A DNA stretch of 46,092 bases from a virus: positions 1-46,092 of the IMG/VR virus record IMGVR_UViG_3300042731_004752, one strand, 5' to 3'. Below, one piece after another: positions 19,585-28,241 of this stretch. The notes under the pieces were generated by a model. The model saw only the letters and a program-made list of their open reading frames with translations. It was not told where the DNA came from and searched no databases. How positions within the stretch are numbered: the first letter of the stretch is position 1; each line of letters starts with the position of its first letter. Made by a program: the position numbers and the translations under genes.

Positions 19585-20914
19585 GTATCAAATTGAAGCC
19601 GCGTACCATCTTTACCTGAACCCGTACACCGCGCTATTCGCGGACCCCGGGACGGGGAAGACTGCTATTTTGTTGATGGTTCTACATGAGCTTAAGAAGC
19701 GCGGCCACTTACTGCCCACTCTCATCGTGTCGACCTTGCGCATCGCCACCCAAGTATGGCCAGCCGAGATCAAGAAATGGAACCAGTTCCAGCATTTCTC
19801 CTATTCCGTTATCCAGGGCTACAACAAAGAGAAGAAAGCCAGCGTAGAAGCCGATCTGCATATTACGAATTTCGAGTCTTTGAAGTGGTTGAACGAAAGG
19901 GGGCTATTAGATCGATATAAGATACTTGTGATCGACGAATCGTCGAAAGTTAAAAACTGGTCCGCACAACGAACGAAGATATTGAAACGGCGGGCGCCTT
20001 TCTTTGTTCGGCGCTACGCCTTGACAGGCACCCCCACCCCACGGTCAATGCTAGACCTTTTCGCCCAGATGTACTTGGTCGATTGCGGCGCGTCCCTCGG
20101 TCGTTATATTTCCCACTTCCGCATGCAGTATTTTGAGAACAAGGGCTATGGCGTTTATGCGGATTGGCAGCTAAAGCAGAACGCCGACGAAGCGATTTAC
20201 AAAAAGATCGAAAAGCATTGTTATCGCTTGGATGGTGACAAGCTTTTGGACATGCCGCCGTTGATCGAAAACAATATAGAGATCGATCTACCCCCAAAAC
20301 AGATCAAGCAGATCAAAACACTGCTCGACAAAATCGACCTCGAAGCTAACGGATTGAAGACGTTGAACGCGGGGTCGGAGTACATGCAAGCGCGCCGCAT
20401 CGCTGGGGGCCTAAGTGCTGACGGTACTTTGTTGCACGATCTAAAGTTTCAAGCGCTGGACGATCTGCTTAGTGAGTTACAGGGGAAAAACGTGTTGTTG
20501 TTTTTCCACTTCCGCACCGAGGGCGCCGAGCTGGCACGGCGCTACAATGCGCCATTGATTTGGGGCGGTACCAAAGCGACAGAATCTACCAGATTGATCG
20601 ACACGTGGAACGCCGGCGAGTTGCCCTTACTGTTGATGCACCCCCAAGCGACGGGGCACGGTTTGAACTTGCAAGCGGGCGGAAACGATCTGATATGGTT
20701 TAGCCTAACCGACAACTACGACGACGACTATCAAGCTGTCCGGCGGGTATGGCGACAAGGAGTAGAGGGTACGGTGCGCGTGCATCGCTTGATCGCTAAG
20801 GGATCGATTGACACTCCCATCATGAAAGGTCTAGCGTGTAAGGGTGATCGACAAAAGGCTTTGTTAGACGCAATCCGAGAACTGAAGGAAGGGAAAGCAC
20901 ATGAGTCTGAATAG
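19562..20914 (+). CDS. SNF2/DEAD-type superfamily 2 helicase
   Basis: This 450-residue ATPase has Q-motif-like PHKYQIEA (6-13), Walker A FADPGTGKTA (26-35), motif II VIDESSKVKN (123-132) with the DES(S) variant, motif III LTGTPTP (154-160), a motif V-like HPQATGHGLNLQ near 362-373, and a C-terminal QAVRRVWRQGVEG motif VI with arginine residues near 395. Phage helicases of this kind remodel DNA forks or Holliday junctions together with VRR-NUC nucleases. It overlaps the next gene by 14 bp. Confidence 0.93.
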   Translation: MPILKPHKYQIEAAYHLYLNPYTALFADPGTGKTAILLMVLHELKKRGHLLPTLIVSTLRIATQVWPAEIKKWNQFQHFSYSVIQGYNKEKKASVEADLHITNFESLKWLNERGLLDRYKILVIDESSKVKNWSAQRTKILKRRAPFFVRRYALTGTPTPRSMLDLFAQMYLVDCGASLGRYISHFRMQYFENKGYGVYADWQLKQNADEAIYKKIEKHCYRLDGDKLLDMPPLIENNIEIDLPPKQIKQIKTLLDKIDLEANGLKTLNAGSEYMQARRIAGGLSADGTLLHDLKFQALDDLLSELQGKNVLLFFHFRTEGAELARRYNAPLIWGGTKATESTRLIDTWNAGELPLLLMHPQATGHGLNLQAGGNDLIWFSLTDNYDDDYQAVRRVWRQGVEGTVRVHRLIAKGSIDTPIMKGLACKGDRQKALLDAIRELKEGKAHESE

Positions 20915-21452
20915 AAAACAACGTTGGTTAAAAATGGAACCCGTAAAGGTGCGTTACATACGCTATCAATTGGGGGCGAAGAAGATAGCCGATCCACTTT
21001 GGGAGTGCCAGACGGAAGGGTGTACAGCGCACAAGACACGGGGCGCCTTGCGCTCCGGTATTGATGGGGTGTGGTGCGCGGCGTGTTTCTTTGCGGCGCC
21101 CTCTTGTTCGGTGTGCGGCGCGGATAGGCCGTCACTTGAGTTAGACATCACCGACGGTGTTGCGATGTGCCGGGACTGCTGGCAAGATATTTTTGGCGAG
21201 ACGGAGCCCAGCAGAGTCCTATCGATGCTAGCCCTTGCGGGGGACTCCCCGGAAGAACATCCCAATTTACACTATGGCAGAATAAAAAAGCCGAAGCCGT
21301 TGGATCGCAAACCGGAAAAGAGTTGCTATGCTCGGGCGGATGGGTTGACGGTGCACCGATTCGCCCCGGGGGGTATGACGTGCGCGTGTGGCCTACGAAG
21401 CGTAGAGACTCGCAATGAACGTGATAATAGATGCCGCTACAGCAGCAAGTGA
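20901..21452 (+). CDS. Cysteine-rich putative zinc-binding protein, last gene of the early operon
   Basis: This 183-residue protein has several cysteine pairs: C-x4-C and C-x2-C (ECQTEGC, CAAC), C-x2-C (CSVC), C-x2-C (MCRDC) and CAC near the end, which suggest two or three zinc sites. Its start lies inside the helicase end. Its last 60 bases overlap the 3' end of the minus-strand gene at 21393-21653, so the two operons meet tail to tail with an overlap rather than a gap. No visible terminator separates them. The function is unknown. Confidence 0.65.
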   Translation: MSLNRKQRWLKMEPVKVRYIRYQLGAKKIADPLWECQTEGCTAHKTRGALRSGIDGVWCAACFFAAPSCSVCGADRPSLELDITDGVAMCRDCWQDIFGETEPSRVLSMLALAGDSPEEHPNLHYGRIKKPKPLDRKPEKSCYARADGLTVHRFAPGGMTCACGLRSVETRNERDNRCRYSSK

Positions 21453-21653
21453 GATCGCGATCCCTGTACTCCATCGGCGCTTTGATTCTTGCTTACTCTG
21501 GCAACTGGAAATTGCGCCGGCTATGTGGTGGGGGATCTGGGCGATTTCGATTTGTAGCTCATTCATCGCTTTGACCGTTCGCAACTCCATCTCCGCTACG
21601 GTGGCGCGCACAATCTCTCTCACTTCGTTTCGCGTCTTCTCGTCAAGGCTCAT
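21393..21653 (-). CDS. Membrane-anchored coiled-coil protein (XhlA-like), 86 residues
   Basis: The ATG at 21653 lies within the end of the upstream gene, with GGAGG about 12 bases away; a TTG at 21665 is an alternative. Residues 1-58 are helical and charged (coiled coil), and residues 64-84 form one membrane span (GIAISLAAVAASIITFIASLY) close to the C terminus. This plan resembles XhlA-type haemolysin/holin-associated proteins. As the last gene of the late operon it may take part in lysis timing. This is inferred from topology only. Confidence 0.65.
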   Translation of the reverse strand: MSLDEKTRNEVREIVRATVAEMELRTVKAMNELQIEIAQIPHHIAGAISSCQSKQESKRRWSTGIAISLAAVAASIITFIASLYAS

Positions 21654-21810
21654 AGTCCGCGTCAACCTCCATCAATTCGGCGGTGTCGACGGTGTACACC
21701 ATCTCCCCGGAGTCAGTCACTTCTACTGTGGCGTCCGCAAGAGCATCTTCCTTATTGCGTCTCACGGGGCCATCGTTCCAAGACCAGCCATTTTCGTGGG
21801 GTATCAACAT
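21643..21810 (-). CDS. Hypothetical late protein, 55 residues
   Basis: The ATG at 21810 has AGGAGG seven bases upstream, which decides the start; a longer frame from 21882 would overlap the fibre gene by 61 bases. The protein begins LIPHENGWSWNDGPV and is acidic at the end (MEVDADYEP). No family was recognised. Many phages have a small gene of this kind after the last fibre gene, sometimes a fibre chaperone. Confidence 0.6.
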   Translation of the reverse strand: MLIPHENGWSWNDGPVRRNKEDALADATVEVTDSGEMVYTVDTAELMEVDADYEP

Positions 21811-21821
21811 TGTGTAACCTC

Positions 21822-23213
21822 CTATCGCAAAGCGGGGTTTGTGATACGGACCACGTACCCGCCGTTGGTAGACAAGAACCAAAGGTCGCGACCGTCGAAC
21901 TCGAAAAACCCAAGGGCTATGTTGTCATAGTCGGTATCGTCGAGAATGGAAATCCTGTTTGCGACGTAATCATAAAACGTGGATCGGCCTGATTCGGAAC
22001 CGGCCATACTCGCCGGTATCTTGTAAAATGATAGGGCATAGACGCCCTTTACATTTTCCGTTCGGGCGGCAACCCACAGATTGAAGTCGTCGAACCCAAC
22101 CGCGCCGCCATGGTTGTATGCGTCAGCGGACGTCGTGGGTGTGACGTTTACGGACGGGTCTATCCGATCAGTGGCTTGGTCAAAGACGTACACTCTACCC
22201 GATGGGGTGACAACGTTGACGCAGTTGTGACGGGCTAGAACCGCTTTGGGGTGGTAGTAAACGTCGGCCGTAGCTTCGGTCGCTATCGCCGCGAGTGTAT
22301 AGTCGGACGTCGACAGATCGGACAGTTTGGCGGACGCCAGATGGAACACCGTGTCGGACCCAGACACCGCGGACTGTAACCAGTACACGTGCTGCCCGTC
22401 GGACGATAGGCTAATGATAGCGTGGTCAACGGCCGTCACCGTGGCATTACCTGTCCCACTATCAAACCCGGTCCCGTCGGTACCGAGGACGCCGATAAGT
22501 GTGCCACTACTCTCTACCCAAAAGAAGGCCAGTGTATCCGCATCGGCGAGGATGAGACGCATCGATTTGTTGATGGGCGCCAACGCGTGAGTGAGGCCCG
22601 TTGCATACGTCCAATCGGCCGCAGTACTGAACGTCGCCCCCGATGCGGCGTAACGCGAGACGTGGATCTCGTCGTCCGCATCGGCCCACCATAGGACGTA
22701 CATGTAGGAACCATCACAGCAGATCGCGCCGATGCCGCCCGCCGTTTCGGGAAACACGGGGGTAAACGCAGTGCCAAGGGACAACGCCTCGTCGGGCTGG
22801 TAGCACTGGCTGATTGGTCGAATAGTGTCGTCGGTCGTCAATACCCACAGAACGGGTCTTGGCCCGGTTTCGCTATCGCCGTCCGCATCCCATCCAAGAC
22901 ATGAACCCCGGATACCGGTGCCAATAGCGAGGGTGTGAAGCCCCCACCCTGGGTCAACGTGCTGAAAGCTTCCTGTGTTCAACCGCCCGCAAAGGGCTTT
23001 GGGTGTTTTCGCCGCCGAACGGGACCCCAGCTGGGTAACGGCGAGGGAGTTCTCGTTGATACGTTTATCCCGTGCGTTCTCCTGATAGTTCCACTCGTAC
23101 CACCTCGGCGGCTCCCCAAGTTTCCACCCTTGCGCGATCTTGGTATCGCTTCTTTCGGATCGTGTCCCCGCGTCCGTCGCCCAAACTTTCAACCAACTAA
23201 ATAAATTTTTCAT
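21822..23213 (-). CDS. Second tail fibre / baseplate appendage protein (possible beta-propeller)
   Basis: This 463-residue protein begins with a phage fibre anchor-like segment, DTKIAQGWKLGEPPRWYEWNYQ and onward to DKRINE (residues about 23-54), often found at the start of tail fibres that follow the gpI-type baseplate gene. The rest is beta-rich with repeated GSYMYVLWW, GQHVYWLQS, GRVYVFDQ and FDGRDLWFLS-like strands, suggesting a propeller of about six or seven blades. The start has GGAG seven bases upstream. It may bind a receptor or carry the fibre. The specificity is unknown. Confidence 0.75.
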   Translation of the reverse strand: MKNLFSWLKVWATDAGTRSERSDTKIAQGWKLGEPPRWYEWNYQENARDKRINENSLAVTQLGSRSAAKTPKALCGRLNTGSFQHVDPGWGLHTLAIGTGIRGSCLGWDADGDSETGPRPVLWVLTTDDTIRPISQCYQPDEALSLGTAFTPVFPETAGGIGAICCDGSYMYVLWWADADDEIHVSRYAASGATFSTAADWTYATGLTHALAPINKSMRLILADADTLAFFWVESSGTLIGVLGTDGTGFDSGTGNATVTAVDHAIISLSSDGQHVYWLQSAVSGSDTVFHLASAKLSDLSTSDYTLAAIATEATADVYYHPKAVLARHNCVNVVTPSGRVYVFDQATDRIDPSVNVTPTTSADAYNHGGAVGFDDFNLWVAARTENVKGVYALSFYKIPASMAGSESGRSTFYDYVANRISILDDTDYDNIALGFFEFDGRDLWFLSTNGGYVVRITNPALR

Positions 23214-23214
23214 G

Positions 23215-23826
23215 TTATAGCTCCGGATACGTGGGGATGCTTAATTCAACCCCCGCCAAGATCGGCGCGTATTCTTCGAGGTAGCGCCGTTGTCTCAAAT
23301 CATAGTCGCCGTCTAACTCAATCCGCACTTGTCGCAGACCCACAACCGACACGGCGCAGTCGAGACCGTAAGCACTACGGACAAAGCGCGCAAGGCCGGG
23401 AACGCTGGCGTCCCCGCTGTATGGGCTCGTGCCCGCTATCTTTGCCTTGATCACTTCCTTGTAGTCGGTGTCATCTTCCAGACCGTCTTTGGGTACACCC
23501 CAGCGGCCGGATAGAAAGCCGCCGATAGTCCCGCTGCTATTCGCGAAACCGTGTAGCGGGTCATACGTCGGATCGTCCGCACCGCTGCAGCGAAACACAC
23601 GCTCTAGTTCTTCATTCCCCGGCCGATCTGCCCCTACTATGTCGCCGATGCGATCAACCCATACGCCCTCTGATTCATCCAACCATGTGAGCATAAGCAG
23701 GTAAAGGGCGGCTTCGATCACTTCCTCAAACTCGTCGGCGATCCACGATATGATCGCTTCCCAGTTTGGACCGTCGACAAATTGATCAAGCCGACCGGAT
23801 AACAGATCGTCTTTTAACTGGCCCAT
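23215..23826 (-). CDS. Baseplate protein, DUF2612 / gpI-like
   Basis: This 203-residue protein has the features of DUF2612 and gpI-type tail proteins: an N-terminal helical region with WLDESEGVWVDRIGDIVG (residues about 48-66), then a region with KIAGTSPYSGDASVPGLARF and a final beta domain. It lies between the amidase-like gene and the fibre gene, downstream of baseplate J, which is the normal place for gpI. It likely closes the outer baseplate and docks the fibre. It overlaps the upstream gene by 13 bp. Confidence 0.8.
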   Translation of the reverse strand: MGQLKDDLLSGRLDQFVDGPNWEAIISWIADEFEEVIEAALYLLMLTWLDESEGVWVDRIGDIVGADRPGNEELERVFRCSGADDPTYDPLHGFANSSGTIGGFLSGRWGVPKDGLEDDTDYKEVIKAKIAGTSPYSGDASVPGLARFVRSAYGLDCAVSVVGLRQVRIELDGDYDLRQRRYLEEYAPILAGVELSIPTYPEL

Positions 23827-24293
23827 ACTAGAAAACCTTTCGCTATCGCTTGCGCTATAGACAAGCGCCCGTCCGCGGATCGTAATACTTGGGAGTCATG
23901 CCAGTGTGTGATGTAGCCACAATGTAGCACCGCAACGGCGCGCTCCGGCTGCCGGGTGATTAGATACAAAGAGCTGTCGCTCGACTGCGATCGCCAGAAC
24001 GGGACATTAGAGAATGAATCGAACAGGGACGCTCCGAGGGGATCGGTATTGGTGTAGATACCAGCCCCATGAGACCCGCGGGTGTCGCTCCTAACTTGAA
24101 TCGATAGGTAAGCGTCAGCGCGTAGGCTACCCGCTACTTCTACCCTTGCGCTGATAGGCACGAACGCGTCAAGCGCTATTGCAACGTGCCCAGCCCTGGA
24201 TAATGTCTCAACTACACCCCGTGCTATCTCGCCGGCGATCTGGGCACCTTCCGGATTAGACCGCGGCATCCCCGAGTCTAATACCACGCGCAT
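23814..24293 (-). CDS. Degenerate Amidase_3-fold protein in the baseplate operon (probably non-catalytic)
   Basis: This 159-residue protein follows the order of an N-acetylmuramoyl-L-alanine amidase of the Amidase_3 type: LDSGMPRS (5-12) in place of LDPGHGG, IARGVVETLSRAGHVAIALD, VPISARVEVAGSLRADAYLSIQV (46-68), and VLHCGYITHWHDSQVL (122-137) with SIAQAIAKG (145-153). Key residues are changed: histidine of GHG is Met9, histidine of SIH is Gln66 and the catalytic glutamate of VE-x-GF is His124. Catalysis is therefore unlikely. It lies two bases after baseplate J. A structural or wall-binding role in the tail is inferred. Confidence 0.65.
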   Translation of the reverse strand: MRVVLDSGMPRSNPEGAQIAGEIARGVVETLSRAGHVAIALDAFVPISARVEVAGSLRADAYLSIQVRSDTRGSHGAGIYTNTDPLGASLFDSFSNVPFWRSQSSDSSLYLITRQPERAVAVLHCGYITHWHDSQVLRSADGRLSIAQAIAKGFLVWAS

Positions 24294-24295
24294 CC

Positions 24296-25534
24296 TTACA
24301 CCCCCACAACACTGATTAGGGCCAGCTCAGAGACACCCCTTTCGTCCGGGCTCATGAGGATGTCTGCCGACCCTGTAGGACTGGAGCTTAAGCCGATGCG
24401 GATCTCTTGTATATTGTGGCTTGGGACGATATTGGCGGGAGTGTATAGCCGCGCCGCGGTCACCGTTTCGCCACCCGCAAAGGGGATCTGCGGAGTTTCT
24501 ACACCATCAATCTCCAACACAAGGTCACCGTCGAAAAATTTCTCAATCGCTTGCCGGATACGGGTGTCACCGTCGGACGGGTAACCCGCTTGCTTGCGCG
24601 TCCTCACCTGCACATAGATCGGAACGTCGGTGCCCACTGAGTACGAGACGTCCCCCGTCTGGTCAACGTCGGTATCAGTAACAGATACGGTGGTTGACCC
24701 CCAGCTTGATATACCCGCGCCGATAGCGCCAAACCCGGCGGGGGTTTGCGCGCCCGACACGCCAAACAACGTTTCGACGATCTCCGTTTCGTCACCGCCC
24801 CACACTATTGGCCAAATACTCCCCGCGGGTTGACCGGAGCCGAGAGCTTCTTGGGTTGCGTTGACGATAACTTTCACCTCTTCAACGCCGTTCAAATCCA
24901 TCAGTGCGCGCTTGATCGCACTTGGATGATGCATCCCAACGCCGCGAGCGGCCAACCAACGCCGTCGGCGTGCGGCGGGGTCCGTCTCTGTCAACCTGCC
25001 GGGAGTGGACGCTAAGGGGTTCGTCACGCTTCCCCAACCATATTGGGGGGTAACGATCTTAGTCACTTCCCCGGCGCCCACATTGAAGGCGCCTTTCTCC
25101 ACGGACCGTGCAGAGTAAAGCGCGCTCGCCAATGGGGCTAAGCTTATGTCTTCAGTGATCACAAAGTTGACGCCCGCCTCGGTGCCCGCTATCGCTTCAC
25201 CTGCGGGGACGTCCATAGCGCCCGCGTTCGCAGTGACTGTGAGGGATACAGTAGAGTATTCCGATTCGTTGCGCGTTATGCCGTTGAAGCGCATTAGTTC
25301 CGTGAGGAACTCCCCCGACGACGTTCCCGGCAACAATGCGGAAACGACCTCTTGTAGCGCTGCAAGGGTCTCGCTCTTTGCCTCGGACAGCATGGATACG
25401 AGAAGCCTGTAAGCGTTGGACGAGGGATTGGCGCGTAACTTTCCCTCTAGGGCGGTCTGTAGGCGCTCCTTCGCGAGCTCCGCGATCTCTGCCTGCGTCG
25501 GTATCGTCAATCCATTTTCGTCGATATAGCTCAT
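24296..25534 (-). CDS. Baseplate J-like protein
   Basis: This 412-residue baseplate wedge protein matches the J family: an N-terminal YIDENGLTIPTQAEI segment, RLLVSMLSEAKSETLAALQEV, LLPGTSSGEFLTELMRFNGI, VPAGEAIAGTEAGVNFV (beta domain, about 110-130) and TETDPAARRRRWLAARG with the downstream NGVEEVKVIVN. In contractile tails it joins the hub to the fibre-bearing periphery. The start overlaps the gp25-like gene's stop (ATGA). Confidence 0.92.
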   Translation of the reverse strand: MSYIDENGLTIPTQAEIAELAKERLQTALEGKLRANPSSNAYRLLVSMLSEAKSETLAALQEVVSALLPGTSSGEFLTELMRFNGITRNESEYSTVSLTVTANAGAMDVPAGEAIAGTEAGVNFVITEDISLAPLASALYSARSVEKGAFNVGAGEVTKIVTPQYGWGSVTNPLASTPGRLTETDPAARRRRWLAARGVGMHHPSAIKRALMDLNGVEEVKVIVNATQEALGSGQPAGSIWPIVWGGDETEIVETLFGVSGAQTPAGFGAIGAGISSWGSTTVSVTDTDVDQTGDVSYSVGTDVPIYVQVRTRKQAGYPSDGDTRIRQAIEKFFDGDLVLEIDGVETPQIPFAGGETVTAARLYTPANIVPSHNIQEIRIGLSSSPTGSADILMSPDERGVSELALISVVGV

Positions 25535-25893
25535 TTGTTCGTCGCCTCAATCTGACCATATATCGTGTTGGCTACAAAGACAACTTGAACCGGGTCTCCT
25601 TTATGGTCGCCCCCGTTCAATGTCAGTATCGGCACGGATGGGACTTCTGGAATCGACAAGAAGTCACGCCTCAAAAGTAGCTCTTGCAGTGTGGTATTCT
25701 CGGCATGATCATACATCGACTTTTCGCCGAACCATTTGATCCCCGTCTCCGGCGCGTACCGGTCCTCATCATACAGCGTGAGCGTTTTGGTTTTCAAGAC
25801 CTGCGCTACTTCTTCGATGTCGTCGACAAACTCTATATCGCCCGTCGACAAATCGATGTCCCCGTAGATGTCAACTTTGATGTCTCTTGCCAT
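25531..25893 (-). CDS. Baseplate wedge protein, gp25/W-like (DUF2634)
   Basis: The ATG at 25893 is preceded by GGGGAG; a longer frame would run into the upstream gene. The 120-residue protein begins ARDIKVDIYGDIDLSTGDIEF and has KTKTLTLYDEDRYAPETGIKW, typical of DUF2634 and gp25-type wedge proteins which bind the sheath ring. The neighbours, spike upstream and J downstream, agree with this. Confidence 0.82.
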   Translation of the reverse strand: MARDIKVDIYGDIDLSTGDIEFVDDIEEVAQVLKTKTLTLYDEDRYAPETGIKWFGEKSMYDHAENTTLQELLLRRDFLSIPEVPSVPILTLNGGDHKGDPVQVVFVANTIYGQIEATNK

Positions 25894-25897
25894 AGCA

Positions 25898-26500
25898 TTA
25901 ACTCCCCGGGTTCGGCAGCCCAGTGTTACCACCGCTCAATGTGCCACCTGTATGTGTATGCGTCAAAAGCGAAACTTGGGTTGCGGGAGTCGCGGTTCCA
26001 GCTGTAATGTTACCCGACGCTGTAATGTTGCCTGACGCGGATACATCCCCGTCAACATCTAGGTTGCCAGTCGCCGCGATCCCCGTGCTGGTCATTTCGA
26101 TCTGCACACTGCCGTCTGATTTCCGCAGTGTGATTCCCGCGGATGTCCCGGCCGAATGGATACGGCGGCGGGGGAGCACGGGGATCGCTACGGCATAGGC
26201 GAGACGGGGCGGCTCCCTCGTCGGCGCGGGCCCCGAACCTGTCAGCCAGTGGTAGATCTCTTGCCCACAAAAGAGGACAAGGACCCGGTCACCGTCGGCG
26301 GGGTGGATCACTATATCCCAGTCGCCCCCACAAGGTAGTAATAGAGGAACTTCGGTCAGTGCCGTGGTAACGTCGCCGTCATACACCCGTACCGTTGCGC
26401 GTTGGGTGCTGGCGTCCCAAGCTTCTACCGTCCCGGGGAGTGGTGGTAACATCCGTTGCCCTTCAAGGATCTCGGAAAGTATGTTCTCAATCCGGTCCAA
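25898..26500 (-). CDS. Baseplate spike protein (gpV-like)
   Basis: This 200-residue protein has an OB-type region (TVEAWDASTQRATVRVYDGD and CGGDWDIVIHPADGDRVLVLF) and a C-terminal beta-helix of GNLDVDGDVSASGNITASGN type ending in LLTHTHTGG. The HxH end is the usual metal-binding tip of contractile-tail spikes and gpV proteins. It pierces the host outer membrane as a trimer. The length is typical. It overlaps the upstream hub gene by 14 bp. Confidence 0.88.
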   Translation of the reverse strand: MDRIENILSEILEGQRMLPPLPGTVEAWDASTQRATVRVYDGDVTTALTEVPLLLPCGGDWDIVIHPADGDRVLVLFCGQEIYHWLTGSGPAPTREPPRLAYAVAIPVLPRRRIHSAGTSAGITLRKSDGSVQIEMTSTGIAATGNLDVDGDVSASGNITASGNITAGTATPATQVSLLTHTHTGGTLSGGNTGLPNPGS

Positions 26501-27332
26501 GTTCCCTCCCCGTTATGGTTGCCTGATAATCGCTACTCGAGAATACAACCCGCTCGATTAAGTACACCGCGCTTGGTTTGATGGGCGCGCTCCGGCTCCC
26601 AAGCGTTGATTCGGTTTCGATGATACAACGCCCACCCGGTGCCAAGTTAGCGTCCAAAGAAGTGTTCGCCGTCACCTTCACGCGCTTACCTTCTACCGCG
26701 CTTGTGGGCACGCCGCGCAATCCCGTTTTGGAGTTGACAACTGGCACTTGCGCAACGTCAAGCGGGGCGTCCGTGTCGGTGACTATCGCAACGCCCGACA
26801 CGATCTGATACCGGAGCCCATATAGCGTACAAGTCTCTTCGAGTAGCGCGGCGGGCGCGCCAAGCAAGGGCAGCGGGGCGTTTAGCTTCGGCGTTGTCGT
26901 TTGGATGTCAAGCGGTACACCGCCTGCAATCGCTAAGTCGGACAACACCGACGCGACTGTCAGCCCCGCTCTGAAAGATCGGCCGATCACTTTCTCCCGC
27001 AGATCGCTTTTCGTGTCTTCCGCATACACTGTGCAGTCCTGGTCAACATGGTCACTAGAGCGTGACACCGTGGCGTCCGTGACGACACCCTTAAAAAGCA
27101 ACGGTAGCAACGCCTTATCAGTACCGCAGTAAACCTCCAACCCGACGGCGGTCAATCCGACTTTGCGCCGGATGGATGGGTGTAAGTTTTTGATCGTCAG
27201 CTCCGCCGAATCGGGTTTGCGCTTGAACGTTTTATCGATCACAAAATTCATCCTGAACGGGCTATTCGCTTCGACGGCGTCGCCGTTAGCATCGATGAAA
27301 ACCGCGCGGGTATAGAATTCAGGCGCTCGCAT
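26487..27332 (-). CDS. Baseplate hub protein (gpD/gp27-like)
   Basis: The ATG at 27332 has GGAG eight bases upstream and begins RAPEFYTRAVFIDANGD. The 281-residue protein has a segment FVIDKTFKRKPDSAELTIKN, typical for the beta-barrel of tail hub proteins, a middle region around GRSFRAGLTVASVLSDLAIA, and a C-terminal barrel with RGVPTSAVEGKRVKVTANTS. It sits between plug and spike genes. It forms the hub ring that links tube and spike. Confidence 0.78.
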   Translation of the reverse strand: MRAPEFYTRAVFIDANGDAVEANSPFRMNFVIDKTFKRKPDSAELTIKNLHPSIRRKVGLTAVGLEVYCGTDKALLPLLFKGVVTDATVSRSSDHVDQDCTVYAEDTKSDLREKVIGRSFRAGLTVASVLSDLAIAGGVPLDIQTTTPKLNAPLPLLGAPAALLEETCTLYGLRYQIVSGVAIVTDTDAPLDVAQVPVVNSKTGLRGVPTSAVEGKRVKVTANTSLDANLAPGGRCIIETESTLGSRSAPIKPSAVYLIERVVFSSSDYQATITGRELGPD

Positions 27333-27639
27333 CGACTTCACTCCGTGTCTGGTACAGCAAAACCCAACGAGTCCCGAGCCCTTCATATGTTGGGTCCTCA
27401 TCCCCTGCGGTGTCGAGTAAGAACAGGCGACCCATGCGGCCTAACGTTCGATTCGCCAAGATGTCTCGCCCCGTTACAAGCGCAAACCCGCGGGAGTCTA
27501 AACCGACTTCGGCGCAAGTGACGTCAAGATACCAGCGCCCCGCCCACGTTTGATAATGCTGCCGAAACGTCACACGGTAGCCGTCAAGAGTTGCGCGGAA
27601 GACATGGGCATCAATTGGCTCTAGAGGTATCAGTTCCAT
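27319..27639 (-). CDS. Baseplate plug protein (cyanophage/Pam3 gp18 type, DUF6983)
   Basis: This 106-residue protein begins ELIPLEPIDAHVFRATLDGY and contains YQTWAGRWYLDVTCAE and RGFALVTGRDILAN, a pattern of the small plug proteins of contractile tails. GRMGRLFLLDTAGDEDPTYEGLGTRW continues the beta-sheet part. Its stop overlaps the hub start. It likely closes the baseplate lumen next to the hub. The family name is from memory of the motif. Confidence 0.72.
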   Translation of the reverse strand: MELIPLEPIDAHVFRATLDGYRVTFRQHYQTWAGRWYLDVTCAEVGLDSRGFALVTGRDILANRTLGRMGRLFLLDTAGDEDPTYEGLGTRWVLLYQTRSEVDASA

Positions 27640-28241
27640 TACTGGTCTCCCGAAATGAAGCTCTTGAAGTATTTATATCCCGCTTCGGCAATCGTTTTCG
27701 AGTTCACTTTTTTCGTCGCGGCCTCAGTTTGTTTTTGTCCGCCGTCCTTCGTCTCCTCTTGCTGTTGCGCCGCTTTGGTTTTCGCCGCGTTCTTCTTTTT
27801 CTTTATACGGTCAAGCGGCACTTTCTTTGTGGTCGTTTCGGCGGTGCGGACCTTTTGCAAAATCACCATGGGTTGATAAATACTCGCGTTGTCTTCGTTC
27901 GCCTGAATATCAACTATTGCAAAAGAGGGGTAGAAGTCGTCCGGCATAACAACATTGACAATTTCTTTAGAGTCTTTGATCGCGAGCAACGCTTTGCGTT
28001 TCGCATCTTTCGACGTTACACGGTTTTGCGCCTTTATCAATGCATCATCGGAGCCGAAGTACGCCTGGTTGTCGTCCGCCAATGTCACGTCAAGGACTAA
28101 TGTCTCAACTTGCTCTTCCACATGATTGGCCAGCTGGGACCCGTCCTCTATTGTATGTGTCGTAATAGTCAGCGGCGCGGAGTGGGCACGCCGGGTAACT
28201 ACGTCAACATACAAATCGCCGATGAGAGTAGGTGTACCCAT
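27639..28241 (-). CDS. Dit-like tail protein
   Basis: This 200-residue protein starts GTPTLIGDLYVDVVTRRAHS and has APLTITTHTIEDGSQLANH and EIVNVVMPDDFYPSFAIVDI, like the Dit-like proteins of contractile-tail phages. It then has a lysine/alanine/glutamine-rich region (about 135-175) of low complexity. Its start overlaps the tape measure stop (TAATG). It probably forms the ring at the end of the tube. Confidence 0.78.
   Translation of the reverse strand: MGTPTLIGDLYVDVVTRRAHSAPLTITTHTIEDGSQLANHVEEQVETLVLDVTLADDNQAYFGSDDALIKAQNRVTSKDAKRKALLAIKDSKEIVNVVMPDDFYPSFAIVDIQANEDNASIYQPMVILQKVRTAETTTKKVPLDRIKKKKNAAKTKAAQQQEETKDGGQKQTEAATKKVNSKTIAEAGYKYFKSFISGDQ

Noticed and set aside
21415-21930. A 171-residue plus-strand frame at the convergent operon end
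   Set aside because: It is antisense to two minus-strand late genes with good starts. No ribosome site was found.
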